Origin: JAYUJH01 sp043765375
GTDB lineage: Bacteria > Pseudomonadota > Alphaproteobacteria > Rickettsiales > UBA998
Direction of reading: 5' to 3'
Length of the DNA: 64,000 nucleotides
Assembly: GCA_043765375.1 (NCBI GenBank)
Contig: JAYUJH010000023.1
Coordinates: 34,763-98,762, forward strand
Shown: positions 1-8,487 of the stretch, piece after piece
How the letters are laid out: every line of letters begins with the position of its first letter
How positions within the stretch are numbered: the first letter of the stretch is position 1
Translations under genes and position numbers: made by a program
Notes under the pieces: model-generated
What the model saw: the letters and a program-made list of their open reading frames with translations, nothing else
Database searches by the model: none
Told to the model about the DNA's origin: nothing

Positions 1-174
1 ATGGATACCAGCCTGCGCTGGTATGATACTTGCGAAAATATATTATGGTTGCTGTTTTTCCATTCCATGAATTACAAATTATTTTCAAGTTAATCTGAAA
101 TCACAATTTAATTTTAGGCTCTAGCATCACATTGATTTTGAGTTAGAGTCATACCAGCGCAGGCTGGTATCCAT
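1..174. repeat. Element bounded by 26-bp perfect inverted repeats
   Basis: Bases 1-26 and 149-174 are perfect reverse complements of each other. Each arm also holds a smaller palindrome (ACCAGC...GCTGGT). The 122 bases between are AT-rich with no gene. The arms resemble the short GC-rich palindromes (CCTGCGC core) dispersed in many proteobacterial genomes. A diverged relative lies at 14137-14187. The left arm starts at the first base of the window, so the element may extend further left. It looks like a small non-autonomous element or a pair of inverted dispersed repeats. Confidence 0.75.
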
Positions 175-189
175 CAACACCAGTAAATA

Positions 190-2067
190 TTATTTGCCAT
201 GATTAGCAACAAGGGAAGGGGGCTGTTCATTAATTCTACCCTCCAGAATTGATTGCCCCGCTGATAACCTTTCACCCAGTGATTGTTGTGTATTATATAT
301 ATTATCCGCTGGCGTATTTCGCTCAAATTGCTTTATTGAATTGCTTGCTCGCCCTTTTTCAATAGCCGTTAGCACAAAGTTTTCATGTTTAAGCGAATGT
401 TTTTTATCAGCATTTGGCGTGTCAACAAAATGCTCAACTATTTTGTAAGCCCTAAGCCCAGCTGCCGTTGCTGCCACTCCGCTTAATAATGTTTTGTTGT
501 TGGTTATTTTCGCTAAATCAGCGTTCACAAATGCAGTAGCGCAACAACTAGATTTTCCATCAACTTTACAGTTTGCCATCATTTCGTTTCCTTCCACTTT
601 CGGAAGGGCGCATCTCGCAAATCTAGCAATAAGTGAATCAGGTTTTATTCGTTCGTAATTTGCATCATTTCTAAACGGCAAGTTAATATTATTATTTGCT
701 ATTTGTTCAGTTCCATTTTCATATTTAATCATATTATATGGTAAATTATTAGCCTCGTGCGTTGCATCACCTACGATATTCCAATCTCCATAAACATCAT
801 TATTTTTAGGGCTAGAACTTATTTTCTCCATCGCATCATTAAACCGTGCATTAAATAACTTATTAGTGATTATCGCTGTTCCCACGGCTGCGGTTAAGCC
901 CGCTCCAACTTTTGCTACATTGCGCAAACCAGATGTGCGCTCAATTGCCACTTCCGTATCCGCAATATGATATGTGTTATCCGCAATTCGTTGCTTGATT
1001 TCCTCATCATTCAATTGTGATAATTTCTCAATATTTGGCATTAATTCATGATCTTTTTGATTATATGGATTAATACCAACGGGCAATTGATTTTGTGGCG
1101 TATTAGTATGGCTAAACAACACTGGAATGCTCGCCATAATCGTTGGTGCAATGCAACATAATTGTGAAGTTAGCACCGCACCAGCTGCATCAGTTAGCTT
1201 AGTATCACCTTTGCAATCTCCTGGATTTTTGCCAAGAATTGCTGCCAATGTGCTGAAAGGCCCTTCGCCTGTTGCTGCATTTTTACTATATTCAATTCTA
1301 TCCAATCCCATCGTTGCACTAAGTGAAAGTAATGAATGTCCCACACCTGGTAGAATTGCTGGCATTAAAACGGTAAATCCCGCTGCTTGCGTTGCAATTT
1401 TGGCAAAACGTGATATCCCGCCAGCATTTTGCTCAATTTCCGCAATTTCGGCATCACTTGCACCTCGCTGTTTAGCTTGCTCTAGCGCGTGTTTCTTCTC
1501 CAATTCTTCCAGCGCATGTCCGCCATAATGTCCGAGTATAATTAGCCCGCCCCCAACCAACATATTCATCACGCCCCCACGGGAAAGTGGGTGAACTGAG
1601 GCATCAACGTCCAATGCACCGCTATCAGTCCGCTTGGAAAATGGTATCTTCTCCAAAATATTTTTCTCAAGCGCAAACATTTGCTCACCAAACGGAACAT
1701 GGCTAAGCGCACCGCTAATCGCCCCCGCTATTCCATAAACATCATTATTTTTTGGTGGAGTTGCTGCACCACTCATCGGCTTAAATAAATCTGTAACTTT
1801 TAAGTTTTCATATTTGGCGGCTTGCCCTTGAATTACTGCGCAACATGCTGCGCCCGTTTCAAGTTTAGCTTGCTCCAGCCCAATCCCAATATGGCGCAAT
1901 GCGAGGGGGGAGAGTGAAAGACCAACCGTGGTTGCGCCCGCCCAACTAAATATATTGTTCAAAAAATCATTATGATGTTTATTTTCATGCTCACCATTGC
2001 CATGATTACCCAGTGGCAAAGCCTGTAATTTAGGCGTTTCAAGCAATTTCATATCATCATGATTCAT
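190..2067 (-). CDS. Hypothetical protein, about 625 aa, with hydrophobic patches and Cys-Cys pairs
   Basis: I do not recognise this protein. The frame is open for 1.9 kb and ends with a Lys stop. An ATG at 2065-2067 is the most natural start; a TTG five codons upstream is also open. The protein alternates polar stretches with Gly/Ala-rich hydrophobic segments (for example VMNMLVGGGLIILGHYGG and VAKVGAGLTAAVGTAIITN). It has three adjacent Cys pairs (AACCAV, QLCCIA, SSCCAT). The motif PKNNDVYG occurs twice, near residues 110 and 430, matched by a DNA repeat at about 787-807 and 1734-1753. No signal peptide or catalytic motif is evident. Its style recalls the unknown protein at 50975-51949. A secreted or membrane-associated role is possible but unproven. 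Confidence 0.7.
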   Translation of the reverse strand: MNHDDMKLLETPKLQALPLGNHGNGEHENKHHNDFLNNIFSWAGATTVGLSLSPLALRHIGIGLEQAKLETGAACCAVIQGQAAKYENLKVTDLFKPMSGAATPPKNNDVYGIAGAISGALSHVPFGEQMFALEKNILEKIPFSKRTDSGALDVDASVHPLSRGGVMNMLVGGGLIILGHYGGHALEELEKKHALEQAKQRGASDAEIAEIEQNAGGISRFAKIATQAAGFTVLMPAILPGVGHSLLSLSATMGLDRIEYSKNAATGEGPFSTLAAILGKNPGDCKGDTKLTDAAGAVLTSQLCCIAPTIMASIPVLFSHTNTPQNQLPVGINPYNQKDHELMPNIEKLSQLNDEEIKQRIADNTYHIADTEVAIERTSGLRNVAKVGAGLTAAVGTAIITNKLFNARFNDAMEKISSSPKNNDVYGDWNIVGDATHEANNLPYNMIKYENGTEQIANNNINLPFRNDANYERIKPDSLIARFARCALPKVEGNEMMANCKVDGKSSCCATAFVNADLAKITNNKTLLSGVAATAAGLRAYKIVEHFVDTPNADKKHSLKHENFVLTAIEKGRASNSIKQFERNTPADNIYNTQQSLGERLSAGQSILEGRINEQPPSLVANHGK

Positions 2068-2209
2068 TAAAAAAATCCGCAAATCTACAAATAAATATTA
2101 AAGCATATTTAACATAGGCATATTTAACATGGATTTAACAAAACTGTAAAGTTACATTTCAATTAATATTATAATGTAACAATATTATAATTTGGAAAAT
2201 CTATTTTTT

Positions 2210-3157
2210 TCAAGCTGCTTTCACCATCTTTTCAATCGCTTCAATATTATTAATATTCATACAATTTATATCCTTATTAATGCGTTTGCATAGCCCCGTT
2301 AGCACCGCCCCATGTCCAATTTCTGTAATATTATCAACATTATTTTGCACCATATATTCCACGCTTTCACGCCAACGAACCCGCCCCGTGACCTGCTCCA
2401 CCAATAATTGTTTAATGCGAGCCACATCATTTTCTCCCTGCGCCGTCACGTTGCATATCACATTAGTCACAGGTTTTTGCAACTGCACATTCGCCAATGC
2501 TTCCGCCATTTTCTCAGCTGCACTCGCCATCAACGAGCAGTGAAATGGCGCACTAACATTCAGCTCCAACGCACGTTTTGCCCCTGCCTCTTTGCATAAT
2601 TCCATCGCTTGCTGCACCGTTTGCACGTCCCCGCTTATCACGGTTTGACCATCAGAATTATCATTCGCAATTTCACATACTCCTTTATTATGCGAACCAT
2701 TAATATGTTGCAAAATATCCTCAATTTTCGCCAGTGGCAACCCAATTATCGCTGCCATGAGTCCTGTTCCTTGTGGTGTTGCTTGCTGCATTGAAAGACC
2801 CCGCAAACGCAACAAAACAGCCGTGTCACGCAATGATATAGCTTTCGCCGCACATAATGCGCTATATTCCCCCAAAGAATGCCCCGCCACAAACTTTGCA
2901 CCCGCCACATCAAGCCCCGTTTCATGCTCCAAGGTTCGCAAAATTGCCATTGAAGTCGCCATAATTGCAGGTTGAGCGTTTTCTGTTAGGGTTAATTTGC
3001 TTAAATCATCACCAAAAATAATGGCAGATAATTTCAAGTTTAATGCGTCATCAACTTCCTGAAAAGTTGCACGGGCTGCTGCGAAATTATCGTAAAAAAC
3101 CTTCCCCATTCCAAGTTCTTGAGATCCTTGCCCCGGAAAAACATATGCTTTAGCCAT
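2210..3157 (-). CDS. fabD: Malonyl-CoA:ACP transacylase FabD
   Basis: FabD transfers malonyl from CoA to acyl carrier protein, supplying the extender unit for type II fatty acid synthesis in the cytoplasm. The 315-aa length is normal. The N-terminus has the family motif FPGQGSQ (residues 7-13). The nucleophile elbow GHSLGEYSAL places the catalytic Ser at residue 94, and the catalytic His lies in SAPFHCSLM at 206. The ATG at 3155-3157 precedes this motif at the usual distance. It is transcribed divergently from rpsF across a 121-bp gap. The usual partners fabG and acpP are not adjacent. Confidence 0.96.
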   Translation of the reverse strand: MAKAYVFPGQGSQELGMGKVFYDNFAAARATFQEVDDALNLKLSAIIFGDDLSKLTLTENAQPAIMATSMAILRTLEHETGLDVAGAKFVAGHSLGEYSALCAAKAISLRDTAVLLRLRGLSMQQATPQGTGLMAAIIGLPLAKIEDILQHINGSHNKGVCEIANDNSDGQTVISGDVQTVQQAMELCKEAGAKRALELNVSAPFHCSLMASAAEKMAEALANVQLQKPVTNVICNVTAQGENDVARIKQLLVEQVTGRVRWRESVEYMVQNNVDNITEIGHGAVLTGLCKRINKDINCMNINNIEAIEKMVKAA

Positions 3158-3208
3158 TTTTATTATTTACCCGTATGATTGTTTTTTGCATTTATATATT
3201 ATTTTCGC

Positions 3209-3236
3209 TTGCAATCCAAGAAAAATAATGTATGTT
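3209..3236 (+). promoter_or_regulatory. Candidate sigma-70 promoter for rpsF-rpsR-xerC
   Basis: In the divergent fabD/rpsF gap, a TTGCAA box at 3209-3214 is followed after 16 bases by TATGTT at 3231-3236, about 40 bp before the rpsF start. Both boxes are close to the -35 and -10 consensus. AT-rich DNA makes chance matches common, so this is a suggestion only. Confidence 0.4.
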
Positions 3237-3278
3237 ATGGATTAAATTAATTGTAATTATAGTTGAGATATATTCGTT

Positions 3279-3629
3279 ATGCAACATTATGAACTAACAT
3301 TTGTGCTGCGTCCTGATTTGAACAATCAAGAAGTTGAAGCAATAACCACGGAAATGGCTGATATTGCAACCCGTGAAGGCGCAGTAATTGTTAAAAAAGA
3401 ATATTGGGGGCTGCGCAAGTTGGCTTATCCAATCAACAAAGCTGCTAAAGCGCATTATGTGTTTTTCGGGCTGTCATCTGAAGTGAAGGCTTTGCGTGAA
3501 TTAGAGCGTAATTTGAGCATTAACGAGAATGTTATTCGTCAATTAACAATTAGAGTGGATAACATCAGTAAAGAGCCATCTGCGCCAATTCGTGTTGAAG
3601 AAGAGCGTGAGTTTGAAGTTGCATCTTAA
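3279..3629 (+). CDS. rpsF: 30S ribosomal protein S6
   Basis: S6 binds 16S rRNA together with S18 in the platform of the small subunit. The 116-aa protein starts MQHYELTFVLRPDL and has the conserved WGLRKLAYPI segment and the Y/F-F aromatic positions of S6. Only 23 bp separate it from rpsR, the usual operon partner. A weak purine-rich stretch precedes the ATG. Confidence 0.97.
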   Translation: MQHYELTFVLRPDLNNQEVEAITTEMADIATREGAVIVKKEYWGLRKLAYPINKAAKAHYVFFGLSSEVKALRELERNLSINENVIRQLTIRVDNISKEPSAPIRVEEEREFEVAS

Positions 3630-3652
3630 TATAATTTTGTGAGTAGTTTATA

Positions 3653-3940
3653 ATGTCTGAAGATTTAAGAAATGGAATGAATAATAATGAAGCATCTGGT
3701 TATGGTGCAATGGGTGGGCGTAAGCCATTCGTTCGTCGTAAGCGCAATTGTCCGTTTGTCGGCGAAGGAGCTCCAGTAATTGATTATAAAGATGTAAAAC
3801 TACTGAGCAAGTTTATTTCTGAGCGTGGTAAAATTGTGCCTAGCCGCATTAGTTCAGTTAGTGCAAAAAATCAACGCAAACTGTCAAAAGCGATTAAGCA
3901 AGCAAGAAACCTCGCTTTGTTACCATATTTAGCTAAATAA
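3653..3940 (+). CDS. rpsR: 30S ribosomal protein S18
   Basis: S18 pairs with S6 in the 30S platform. The 95-aa protein has a Gly-rich N-terminal extension, then the conserved core with IDYKDVKLLSKFISERGKI and an Arg/Lys-rich RKLSKAIKQARNLALLPY tail. In many bacteria rplI follows rpsR. Here a DUF484 gene follows after only 15 bp, so rplI is absent from this operon. Confidence 0.97.
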   Translation: MSEDLRNGMNNNEASGYGAMGGRKPFVRRKRNCPFVGEGAPVIDYKDVKLLSKFISERGKIVPSRISSVSAKNQRKLSKAIKQARNLALLPYLAK

Positions 3941-3955
3941 CATTGTTGTAATTTG

Positions 3956-4588
3956 ATGAATGCGGATTGCGATGAAAAGATAGTAGATTTTTCATCGCAT
4001 CTGTTCGCTGATTTGAATAAAAAACTTCAACAAGAACAAAATGCTAAGAGTGAGATAATATTTGCGTTACGCAATATCAAATCATTTCAAAAAAAAATAA
4101 TTAATATAATATATAAATTGATTGAGTGCGAAAGTTTAGATAATTTTTATTCAATCATATATAATGATTTAACCTTTGCACTATCTTGTGATGTATCCCG
4201 CCTTGGGATTGAAAGTGAACTAATTGATGAATATGATAGTTATTATAATGAAAATAACTATTCTGGATTGAAGTTTCTGACATTTGGGTGTTGCTTAAAC
4301 ATATTCGCTGATAAAAACCATTTAATTATTAACGATGATGCCATTGATGTCGGTAACCAAAGTTTTAAGCGATTATTATTTTCCGATTGCAATGATTTGG
4401 CGGTTTCATCACTTCATCTTCGCCTATATTTACCAAGTTTTAAGCGTGCAGCTATATTATCTTTCGGTTCCAGAGAGCAATTATTCTTTGAAAAACGTAA
4501 ATATGATTCCGATTTACTCGGTTTGTTAGCGCATATAATTTCCGCAACATTGAATAAGTTATTGCAACAAGATGATGAATTAATATGA
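3956..4588 (+). CDS. DUF484 family protein (GAF-like), partner of xerC
   Basis: This predicted 210-aa protein has an N-terminal helical stretch followed by a GAF-like alpha/beta domain. Similarity is judged from its position and its pattern (a late LSFGSREQLFF strand followed by a helix). DUF484 proteins are commonly encoded just before xerC in proteobacteria and their biochemical role is unknown. Its stop overlaps the xerC start by 4 bp (ATGA), so the two are probably translationally coupled. The start is either ATG at 3956 or the TTG immediately before it at 3953. The family assignment rests mainly on context. Confidence 0.7.
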   Translation: MNADCDEKIVDFSSHLFADLNKKLQQEQNAKSEIIFALRNIKSFQKKIINIIYKLIECESLDNFYSIIYNDLTFALSCDVSRLGIESELIDEYDSYYNENNYSGLKFLTFGCCLNIFADKNHLIINDDAIDVGNQSFKRLLFSDCNDLAVSSLHLRLYLPSFKRAAILSFGSREQLFFEKRKYDSDLLGLLAHIISATLNKLLQQDDELI

Positions 4589-5487
4589 CGATTGCCGCAT
4601 TAATTGAGGAATGGTTGTTAGAATTGCAATTAATAAAGGGTTATTCCACTCACAGCATCATGGCTTATCGCAATGATTTGGATAATTTTATACAATTTAT
4701 GCGCAAATATTTAGGTCAAGAACCAACTATTGACGTGCTAATCAGTTTGAAAACCAAGCAATTTCGTCCGTGGGTTGCAAATCGTCATCGTGATGGATTT
4801 AATGCCAATTCAACAAGGAGAGCGATTTCAGCATTGCGCAGTTTTTTTAATTATCTCAATAAAAATATTGATAAATCAAACGATGCGATCGCACATTTTT
4901 CCTCGCCAAAAGCGCAATCATCATCACCCAAGTCATTGATATTTAATGATATTTTTGCGATGATGAACCATATTAAAAATCACCCAACCACCGATTGGTG
5001 TGGTAAGCGTGATGTTGCAATTGCGATGTTGCTTTATGGTTGTGGGTTGCGTATCAGCGAGGCGTTAAATGTTTCCATGCAAGATATTAATCAATATGAA
5101 ATGAACATTAAAGTGCTAGGTAAAGGCAATAAACAGCGAATTGTGCCAATTTTGCCAATTATTTTGCAAGCGATTAATGAGTATATTTTAGTTTGTCCTC
5201 ATAATTTATCGCATTTAATTTTTGTCGGGTTAAGGGGTGCGCCTTTGCACGCTTCATATTTTCGCACGACATTAATTAATTTACGGCGTTCACTAATGTT
5301 GCCAGAATGCACCACTCCGCACGCTTTGCGCCATAGTTTTGCCACACATTTGTTGGAAAATGGGGCTGGAATGCGTGATATTCAGGAGTTGCTTGGTCAT
5401 GCGAGTTTGGCAACAACTCAACGTTACATTTCGGTGAATATTGATCAACTGTGCAATTCAGTTAATTTGCACCCGCTATCAGATTGA
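4585..5487 (+). CDS. xerC: Tyrosine recombinase XerC
   Basis: XerC acts with XerD at the dif site to resolve chromosome dimers at division. The 300-aa length is standard. The N-terminal SAM-like core-binding domain spans about 1-105 and the catalytic domain about 120-295. All catalytic residues are visible: Arg156 (GLRISEA), Lys180 (LGKGNKQR), His246 and Arg249 (HALRHSFATHLL), His272 (LLGHASLATTQRY) and nucleophile Tyr281. The upstream DUF484 gene favours XerC over XerD. It overlaps that gene by 4 bp. Confidence 0.93.
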   Translation: MTIAALIEEWLLELQLIKGYSTHSIMAYRNDLDNFIQFMRKYLGQEPTIDVLISLKTKQFRPWVANRHRDGFNANSTRRAISALRSFFNYLNKNIDKSNDAIAHFSSPKAQSSSPKSLIFNDIFAMMNHIKNHPTTDWCGKRDVAIAMLLYGCGLRISEALNVSMQDINQYEMNIKVLGKGNKQRIVPILPIILQAINEYILVCPHNLSHLIFVGLRGAPLHASYFRTTLINLRRSLMLPECTTPHALRHSFATHLLENGAGMRDIQELLGHASLATTQRYISVNIDQLCNSVNLHPLSD

Positions 5488-5547
5488 TGTATAAGTAAAA
5501 ATTAGAATCATTGCGCTAAAAATATCGCATGATTGAATGTGAAATAT

Positions 5548-5613
5548 TATAGTAATTCTTATTTTTAATTGCCAATTTTATGGGAATTATAAAGATAAAA
5601 TAGAATTATTATC
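5548..5613. repeat. 66-bp intergenic repeat, copy A
   Basis: This segment aligns along its length with 8194-8259. Both begin TATAGTAATTC followed by TATTTTTAATT and contain ATTTTAT, then GATAAAAT near the right end. The ends are imperfect inverted repeats (TATAGTAATTC against GAATTATTA). It lies in the 183-bp gap between xerC and the end of ychF. It may be a miniature element or a structured intergenic repeat. Confidence 0.6.
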
Positions 5614-5670
5614 AACAAATGAAATTAAAAAATAATATAATGAACATATCACCATCAAAAATATTAGACA

Positions 5671-6780
5671 CTAAACATTAAAGCGGAAATGAAAAACATC
5701 ACCATCTTGGGTTGTATAATCTTTGCCTTCCAAGCGGAACTTGCCCGCTTCCTTTGCGCCAGCCTCACCTTTGCAAGCAACATAATCAGCGTAAGCTATT
5801 GTTTCTGCTCGGATAAATCCTTTTTCAAAATCACTATGAATGCTACCAGCTGCCTCGGGAGCTTTTGCTCCTTTATGCACCGTCCAAGCTCTAGCTTCCT
5901 TCGGGCCTATAGTGAAAAAAGTCAGTAATTCCAATATATTATAGCCATTTTCAATGATTCTAGCAAGTCCAGTTTGCTTCAACCCTATTTCATGCAAAAA
6001 CTCAATTTTTTCCTCTTCATTCTCCAGCATCGCAATATCTGCCTCAATCCGAGCGGAAATAATCACCGTTGCAATATTCATTGGCGCACATTCGGTTTGC
6101 ACTTGCGCCGATAAATCATTACCAAGTGCGGCGTTTTCTTCCTCCACATTACAAACTACCAAAGCTGGTTTTGTGGTGAGTAAATTGAGCGATTTAATCA
6201 GTTTTTTCTCCGTTTCATCAGTTGATTTTGCAACCATAACGCGAAGTGGAATACCATCATTTGCCATTATCAACGCTTGTTCAATCAGCGGCATCAAGCT
6301 AATTGCTTCTTTATCATTTTGTTTGAGCTTTTTCTCCAGCGATGTTTTGCGTCGCTCTAAACTCTCCAAATCTGCAAGCAATAATTCAGTTTCAACCACA
6401 TGAAAATCTCGCATTGGGGCAATTGAACCCTCCACATGCGTCACATCATCGTCAACAAAACACCGCAACACATAAATAATTGCGTCAACTTCACGAATAT
6501 GCGACAAAAACTTATTGCCAAGCCCCTCTCCCTTGCTTGCACCCCGCACCAGCCCTGCAATATCCACAAACTCAAGTTGAGTTGGAATGATGGTTGCGGA
6601 GTTCGCCAATGCTGCCATTTGTTGCAGGCGAGCATCGGGAACGGCTACTTTACCAGTATTTGGTTCAATCGTGCAGAATGGATAATTCGCCGCTTCCGCC
6701 TGTTGTTGAGCTAATAATGCGTTAAATAATGTTGATTTTCCAACATTTGGCAACCCAACAATTCCACAACTAAAGCCCAT
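5671..6780 (-). CDS. ychF: YchF/Ola1 family ribosome-binding ATPase
   Basis: YchF is a P-loop NTPase that prefers ATP and binds ribosomes, with roles in translation and stress. The G1 motif GLPNVGKST is at the N-terminus. The usual NKxD specificity motif is replaced by NVEE, the YchF signature that explains ATP preference. A C-terminal TGS domain (LLTFFTIGPKEARAW onward) completes the protein. I chose the ATG at 6778-6780, giving MGFSCGIVGLPNVGKS and 369 aa, close to the family length. An ATG five codons upstream is also open. It is convergent with xerC. Confidence 0.95.
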   Translation of the reverse strand: MGFSCGIVGLPNVGKSTLFNALLAQQQAEAANYPFCTIEPNTGKVAVPDARLQQMAALANSATIIPTQLEFVDIAGLVRGASKGEGLGNKFLSHIREVDAIIYVLRCFVDDDVTHVEGSIAPMRDFHVVETELLLADLESLERRKTSLEKKLKQNDKEAISLMPLIEQALIMANDGIPLRVMVAKSTDETEKKLIKSLNLLTTKPALVVCNVEEENAALGNDLSAQVQTECAPMNIATVIISARIEADIAMLENEEEKIEFLHEIGLKQTGLARIIENGYNILELLTFFTIGPKEARAWTVHKGAKAPEAAGSIHSDFEKGFIRAETIAYADYVACKGEAGAKEAGKFRLEGKDYTTQDGDVFHFRFNV

Positions 6781-6960
6781 AATTAATCCATTCACCCAAA
6801 AATATTCAATATTTATTGTTACAATCTAATCTGTCTAATTATCACAATTATTTTAATCAATCAATATTATTATATTATCATTGTTTTTGCCCGTGAACAT
6901 TAATATGATATTGATATGTGACAAAAATCACTAAGTGAAAATCAAATATCGGGGAAGAAT

Positions 6961-7446
6961 GTGAAAAATTATTTTCAACTGCTTGAATTGCCAGAAAATG
7001 CAAGGCTTGATGCGGCGCATATTCGCCAGCAATATTTTGTTTTGCAGCGACAATTTCACCCGGATAACGCTAAAAATACGCAAATGCGGCTGGAGTTTTT
7101 GCAAATTTCTGCGGATATTAACACGGCGTATCATATTCTCAAAGATTGTGAATTGCGCTTATATTATTTGCTCAAATTAAGGGGGATAGATATTTTAGCA
7201 GATAATCCGCAAGATCAGGGGATTGCGCCATCTGCGGCGGTTTTGATGGAGGCGATGGAGTTGCGTGAGGAAATGATGGAGGCAGCAACAACAGAGCAAA
7301 AGCAACAATTTGCAAGCAAAATAAAGTTAATTCGTGATAATTTATTGAACCAAGCAATAGATTTACTTGCGAAAAATGATATGCAAAAAGCAAGTAATTA
7401 TGCCATTCGTTTGCGTTATATTAGCAAAATTACTAATATTATATAA
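6961..7446 (+). CDS. hscB: Fe-S cluster co-chaperone HscB
   Basis: HscB is a J-domain protein that delivers the scaffold IscU to the HscA chaperone for iron-sulfur cluster transfer. The 161-aa protein has an N-terminal J domain with the HPDN motif (QRQFHPDNAKN). A C-terminal three-helix domain follows (LREEMMEAAT... region) that binds IscU. The start is GTG at 6961, preceded by GGGGAAGA. hscA and the isc genes are not next to it in this window. Confidence 0.88.
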   Translation: MKNYFQLLELPENARLDAAHIRQQYFVLQRQFHPDNAKNTQMRLEFLQISADINTAYHILKDCELRLYYLLKLRGIDILADNPQDQGIAPSAAVLMEAMELREEMMEAATTEQKQQFASKIKLIRDNLLNQAIDLLAKNDMQKASNYAIRLRYISKITNII

Positions 7447-7670
7447 AATCTGTATTTGTCGTAACTAAATCGTAACAATTTGATGATATAACTAATATTG
7501 TAAGATAAGAAAATAAATTAGGCTAAAATCAAGCAAACACATAATACAAGAAATATAATATAAAGTAAAAAAACGAGTATTAAAGTAAGAACTTAAGACT
7601 TAAACTAAAAACATTATTAACAACAACTTTTTAACAATAAATTTTTTTTAACAATAAACGGAGAATATCT

Positions 7671-8009
7671 ATGAAAATTATTTCTAAAATCAAAACTTGT
7701 TTTAACTCAAAAAATGCAAACAAAGCAATGTTTGTTGCAGCCTTGTCAATTGCTGCATTATTGCCTGAGATTTCAAGTGCAGGCGCAGCAACATTTGAGA
7801 AAGCAGTATGTAATGCATTGACTTATATCACTGGTCCTCTCGGTGCAGCAATTGCAACGCTCGCCATCGTAATATTAGGGATTGGTGCAATGCTTGGTAA
7901 AATTGCATGGACGACAGTATTAATCTGCTGCTGCGGTATCGCTGCAGTGTTTGGTGGTGGTGAAATCGTAACGAAAATATCAGGAAGTACAGCTGGTTGC
8001 GGTGCGTAA
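7671..8009 (+). CDS. virB2: VirB2-like type IV secretion pilin (TrbC/VirB2 family)
   Basis: VirB2 is the major pilin subunit of type IV secretion systems. The 112-aa protein has a basic N-terminus and a signal-type segment ending near SSAGA (residues 36-40). Two membrane-spanning helices follow (about 55-76 and 78-96), joined by a short GKIAW loop, and there is a short polar tail. Cys47 and Cys110 frame the mature protein, and a CCC run lies at 86-88. A GGAG Shine-Dalgarno sits 7 bp before the ATG. A 224-bp AT-rich leader precedes it and a strong terminator follows, so it is a single-gene unit. No other vir genes are present here; Rickettsiales carry dispersed virB genes. Confidence 0.82.
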   Translation: MKIISKIKTCFNSKNANKAMFVAALSIAALLPEISSAGAATFEKAVCNALTYITGPLGAAIATLAIVILGIGAMLGKIAWTTVLICCCGIAAVFGGGEIVTKISGSTAGCGA

Positions 8010-8023
8010 ATAGCCTAAGACAG

Positions 8024-8057
8024 AAAAACCTCCATATGAAAATATGGGGGTTTTTTT
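8024..8057 (+). terminator. Rho-independent terminator after virB2-like gene
   Basis: A stem of about 11 bp (AACCTCCATAT paired with ATATGGGGGTT) with a GAAA-type loop runs into a T7 tract. It lies 15 bp after the pilin stop codon. This is the clearest intrinsic terminator in the window. Confidence 0.9.
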
Positions 8058-8193
8058 GTGCGTGCGGATTTATTTGTTCGCAAAAACTAGGTTTATTTTA
8101 TTTAACTATATTTGCTGAGGTGTGTTTAATTCAAATAATGTTTTGTAAATCACGGTGTTAAGATTTTGTTTAATATTGATAATTGTAGTTTTA

Positions 8194-8259
8194 TATAGTA
8201 ATTCCTATTTTTAATTACCGATTTTATCGGTTATTAAAAACGAGGATAAAATCACTATA
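8194..8259. repeat. 66-bp intergenic repeat, copy B
   Basis: This copy matches 5548-5613 and has clearer imperfect terminal inverted repeats: TATAGTAATT at the left and the complement of AATCACTATA at the right. A central TTACCGATTTTATCGGTTA part is itself palindromic. The two copies differ at scattered positions, so the duplication is old. No gene lies in this stretch. Confidence 0.65.
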
Positions 8260-8276
8260 AACATATTATATATACT

Positions 8277-8327
8277 GCTTTCTAATTTTATTCACTTGAA
8301 AATAACAAATCAATAAAATTAGAAAGC
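8277..8327. repeat. 16-bp perfect inverted repeat with 19-base loop
   Basis: Bases 8277-8292 and 8312-8327 are perfect reverse complements. The bases CACTATAAAC follow both this hairpin and the 66-bp repeat just upstream, which suggests the two elements are related. It sits in the 430-bp gene-free stretch between the pilin terminator and the RTX gene. Outside these repeats and the RTX terminator I see nothing in that gap. Confidence 0.6.
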
Positions 8328-8363
8328 ACTATAAACCATGTTCTATCAGCTAATTATTTGTCA

Positions 8364-8410
8364 AAATAAAAAAGGTATATAAAACTTTTTTATAAGCTTC
8401 ATATACCCTC
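8364..8410 (-). terminator. Intrinsic terminator of the RTX gene
   Basis: Read on the minus strand, GGTATATGAAGCTT pairs with AAGTTTTATATACC as a 14-bp stem including two G-U pairs and a short A-rich loop, followed by a T-rich tail. It lies about 80 bp downstream of the RTX stop codon. Confidence 0.7.
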
Positions 8411-8487
8411 TTTAATATTTTATAAGACACTGATTTTAATTGTTCACATAAACATTGCCAAGCAAAATCTAACCGAACTATATCAAA

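Noticed and set aside
1127..1528. Plus-strand open frame of 133 codons opposite the unknown protein at 190-2067
   Set aside because: Composition and lack of a start site indicate a complement shadow of the longer minus-strand gene.
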